Below are positions 38,383-40,802 of a stretch of DNA of 40,802 nt, piece after piece. Made by a program: the position numbers and the translations under genes. The notes beneath the pieces are model-generated. The model was not told the DNA's origin and ran no database searches. It saw nothing but the letters and a program-made list of their open reading frames with translations. Source of the DNA: Candidatus Peregrinibacteria bacterium. Its GTDB lineage: Bacteria > Patescibacteriota > Gracilibacteria > UBA1369 > LOWO2-01-FULL-3. Location: contig JACQRJ010000032.1 of NCBI GenBank assembly GCA_016206505.1, positions 1-40,802 on the forward strand, written 5' to 3'. The stretch's first letter is position 1; each line of letters begins with the position of its first letter.

Positions 38383-39372
38383 CTATGATACTTCAATAAT
38401 GTTGTTTTTGATTTTGAAAGTCAGGCTGTTTAAAGTCTTTTTTTTGTTTCCGTGAGGGCTTTTTAGGGTTTTTAGGATATCTTCCAAATGTGAAGATTCC
38501 AGGTTTTTTGTGTGGCCGATTTGTGTTTTATAGATGGCAAAAATGATCGTTTTTTGTAGCGCCGTATGAAGTTTTTTAAAAGTTTTGGCGTTTAGGAGGG
38601 TTTTCGCTTTTGCTGTTTTTGAGTTTTTTTTGAGCCATTTTTCTGCTTCTTCATTCAGGAAATTTTCGATTTCGCGTAAATTTTGCGTGTTTTTGGCTGA
38701 AGTTTTTATGAGATTTGGATTGAGTTTTTTTAATTTAGGGATGATTTCGTGACGAAGAAAGTTGCGAGAATATTTGCGGTCTTGGTTTGTTTCGTCATTT
38801 CTGTAAGGGATTTTTTTAAATTCGAGATAAGCGAGAATTTCTTTTTTGTCGATGTCGAGCAGGGGACGAAAGAGTTGCGGAGAATATTTTGGAGGATGTG
38901 ACGAAATAATTTCCATACCGAGCAATCCTTGCAACGAAGCTCCGCGTGTGAAATTTAGGAGTCTGGTCTCAAGGTTGTCATCGGCATTGTGGGCGGTAAT
39001 GATGAGGTCGGCCTGGTGTTTTTTGGCCATTTTATTGAAAAAATCGTATCTGACCTTGCGGCCGGTTTCCTCGACTCCTTCTTTGTTTTTTTGTGCCAGT
39101 TTTGCGATGTCTGTCCTTAAAATTTCCACTTTGATTCCGTGCGATTTGCTTAAGTTTTGTACGAATTTGGCATCGTTTGCCGATTCTTTTCGTAATTGAT
39201 GATTGACGTGGGCGATGATGATTTTTGCAGAAATTTTTAGCAGCATGTGGAATAAAAATACCGAATCACCACCTCCTGAAACGGCTGTGATAAGTTTTGT
39301 ATTCTTTGTTAAATGCGTGTTTAGGATTTTCAGAATTTTTTCTTCGAGTTTTTTCGCTTCCTGTTTATTCAT
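38383..39372 (-). CDS. tilS: tRNA(Ile)-lysidine synthase
   Basis: LITAVSGGGDSVFLFHMLLKI (PP-loop), IIAHVNHQLRKESANDAKFVQNL, LIITAHNADDNLETRLLNFTRGASLQGLLGM, YRNDETNQDRKYSRNFLRHEIIPKL. Confidence 0.95.
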   Translation of the reverse strand: MNKQEAKKLEEKILKILNTHLTKNTKLITAVSGGGDSVFLFHMLLKISAKIIIAHVNHQLRKESANDAKFVQNLSKSHGIKVEILRTDIAKLAQKNKEGVEETGRKVRYDFFNKMAKKHQADLIITAHNADDNLETRLLNFTRGASLQGLLGMEIISSHPPKYSPQLFRPLLDIDKKEILAYLEFKKIPYRNDETNQDRKYSRNFLRHEIIPKLKKLNPNLIKTSAKNTQNLREIENFLNEEAEKWLKKNSKTAKAKTLLNAKTFKKLHTALQKTIIFAIYKTQIGHTKNLESSHLEDILKTLKSPHGNKKKTLNSLTFKIKNNIIEVS

Positions 39373-39694
39373 TTGGTTTTGGGGGATTTAGGTTTTGCGA
39401 TACTTCGATGATTTTATCGAAATTATCATCCTCTGCCATTTTATTTACTTTTTCTGCGCCGCATTTTAAACATTTATGAGTGATGATCCAGCCTTTTTTG
39501 CCGTCCTGATTGACCCGTGTCGGCTGCATTAAGCCATGACATAGCGATTTGCGGTCGCCGGGCGAATTTTCATCCAGATGCAGCGAAAAGAGGCAGCTGC
39601 CGCAATGATTGCGGCAGCTGCCTCTCAGTTTTTCATTATCTTTGGAACAATTTTGGCATTTGAAGCCTTCGTTGATGACAATGAACTTTTTCAA
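39365..39694 (-). CDS. RNHCP domain-containing zinc protein
   Basis: FKCQNCSKDNEKLRGSCRNHCGSCLFSLHLDENSPGDRKSLCHGLMQPTRVNQDGKKGWIITHKCLKCGAEKVNK; overlaps tilS start by 8 nt. Confidence 0.9.
   Translation of the reverse strand: MKKFIVINEGFKCQNCSKDNEKLRGSCRNHCGSCLFSLHLDENSPGDRKSLCHGLMQPTRVNQDGKKGWIITHKCLKCGAEKVNKMAEDDNFDKIIEVSQNLNPPKPNE
39589..39625. repeat. 37-bp perfect palindrome (18-bp arms, 1-nt centre) within the RNHCP gene
   Basis: AGAGGCAGCTGCCGCAAT-G-ATTGCGGCAGCTGCCTCT. Confidence 0.95.
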
Positions 39695-39698
39695 ACTG

Positions 39699-40802
39699 TT
39701 ACTTATTTTTTAGATATTGATAAATGGCAACCGCCACTTCGTTTCTTGTCATCTTACTTCCGGGATTCAAATACTTATCTTTTTTCGGCAATAGATCGTA
39801 TTTTTCTACAATGCCTGCGTATTTCGCAAACCAGTCTTTAGAATCCACGTCTTTAAAATCGTATGAAAGATTGAGCTTGAGATTGAATGTTAATGCGATC
39901 ATTTTTAGAGCTTCGGCAATACTGACCGGATTACCGGGCTTGAAAGTTCCGTCCGAATAACCATTTATTATTCCTTTATTGTAAGCCGTTACGACATATT
40001 TCACGTACCATTCGCCCTCTTTTACGTCGCTGAATTTGCCGTTATTTTTTACGCTGGAGACTTCTCCATATTTTGCCAGGAGCAAAAATTTTGCTATTTC
40101 GGCACGATTTACCGTTCTGTATCCTTTGAATTCTCCATCTTCATATCCTCCTATTATGCCACGTCTGTATAATTCGGCTGCGGCGATACCTTCCAGAGTT
40201 GAGAGATCGGTATCGGAAAAGGGATTTTCGTAATCATCATAATTGGTGATAACGTCGTCTTCATATTCCGCAGGCGGTAAGGTTTTTTTATTTGTGCCTC
40301 CGGAAGTGTCATATTCAAAATATCTGTATTCTGACCAGGAGCCGGCTATGTTTTTTGAGTTGATAGCGCGGACTTTGAAGCGGAATTTGTAATCTCCGGC
40401 AAGAGCGGGGGTTGTGTAATATAAATTTGAAGTTGTGTAAGTTGAAGGATTTGTCCATTTGGCTTTGCTATTGCTGCAGAATTCACAGGCCAATTGAATT
40501 TCATATTTTGAGGCACTTCCAACTTCGCTCCATTCCAGATAGGCTTTTCTTGGGTAATTTGTGAGCACAGTGTTGTTTAGCGGCCACATTATTGTCGGAG
40601 TGCCGAGGTTAGTTGAATTGCCGGAAGTGTCATATGAAAAATATCTGTTGTCCGACCATGGGCTTGCAGTGCCGCTTGAGTTTAGAGCGCGGACTCTGAA
40701 GTAATAGTAGTAGTCACCGGCAAGTGCAGGGGTTGTGTAGTATGAATTTGTGGTGCTGTGGTTTGTTGGGCTACCCCATGAACCATTGATAAATGTGAAC
40801 AA
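39699..40802 (-). CDS. S-layer homology (SLH) protein with fibronectin-like repeats, N-terminus beyond window
   Basis: Three SLH-like segments (GIIGGYEDGEFKGYRTVNRAEIAKFLL; GIINGYSDGTFKPGNPVSIAEALKMI; LNPGSKMTRNEVAVAIYQYL) preceded by repeats YYTTPALAGDYYYYFRVRALNS...WSDNRYFSYDTSG. Confidence 0.9.
   Translation of the reverse strand: MFTFINGSWGSPTNHSTTNSYYTTPALAGDYYYYFRVRALNSSGTASPWSDNRYFSYDTSGNSTNLGTPTIMWPLNNTVLTNYPRKAYLEWSEVGSASKYEIQLACEFCSNSKAKWTNPSTYTTSNLYYTTPALAGDYKFRFKVRAINSKNIAGSWSEYRYFEYDTSGGTNKKTLPPAEYEDDVITNYDDYENPFSDTDLSTLEGIAAAELYRRGIIGGYEDGEFKGYRTVNRAEIAKFLLLAKYGEVSSVKNNGKFSDVKEGEWYVKYVVTAYNKGIINGYSDGTFKPGNPVSIAEALKMIALTFNLKLNLSYDFKDVDSKDWFAKYAGIVEKYDLLPKKDKYLNPGSKMTRNEVAVAIYQYLKNK

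Noticed and set aside
1-40802. Possible UGA-to-glycine recoding (as in Gracilibacteria/SR1)
   Set aside because: Long conserved genes (secA, purL, ftsH, hutU) are full length with standard code and the N-terminal partial ORF ends naturally at TGA; no in-frame UGA needed
1-40802. CRISPR array or tRNA genes
   Set aside because: No regularly spaced direct repeats seen, and no clover-leaf-like sequences recognised in the intergenic regions by eye; tRNAscan-SE would be decisive

Overview
The window reads as a bacterial chromosome segment using the standard genetic code. Lineage is not provable from the window; the gene style resembles CPR/Peregrinibacteria-like genomes (inference only). Housekeeping genes are purQ, a PurS-PurL fusion, secA, a polyprenyl glycosylphosphotransferase, galU, hsp20, ftsH, tilS and a partial SLH protein. 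An RNase P RNA gene, absent from the ORF track, lies on the minus strand at about 11595-12095. A complete histidine-to-glutamate set (ftcD, hutH, hutU, hutI) is present, but hutHU and hutI are separated by about 12 kb of accessory DNA. That accessory DNA carries an AbrB/PIN toxin-antitoxin pair, gene remnants, an orphan RusA-like protein, two small proteins sharing a near-identical CxxCGM leader, an HATPase plus STAS-like pair, a hairpin cluster next to an orphan zinc/HTH protein, and a 1761-aa protein with membrane segments, an FHA domain and an HExxH metallopeptidase motif. The best candidate for an undescribed system is the 26.3-32.5 kb giant FHA/metallopeptidase operon. Other notable signals are a perfect 18+1+18 bp palindrome over the RNHCP core motif, operator-like palindromes in the promoters of the BRO and AbrB genes, and apparently leaderless hutU and hutI.
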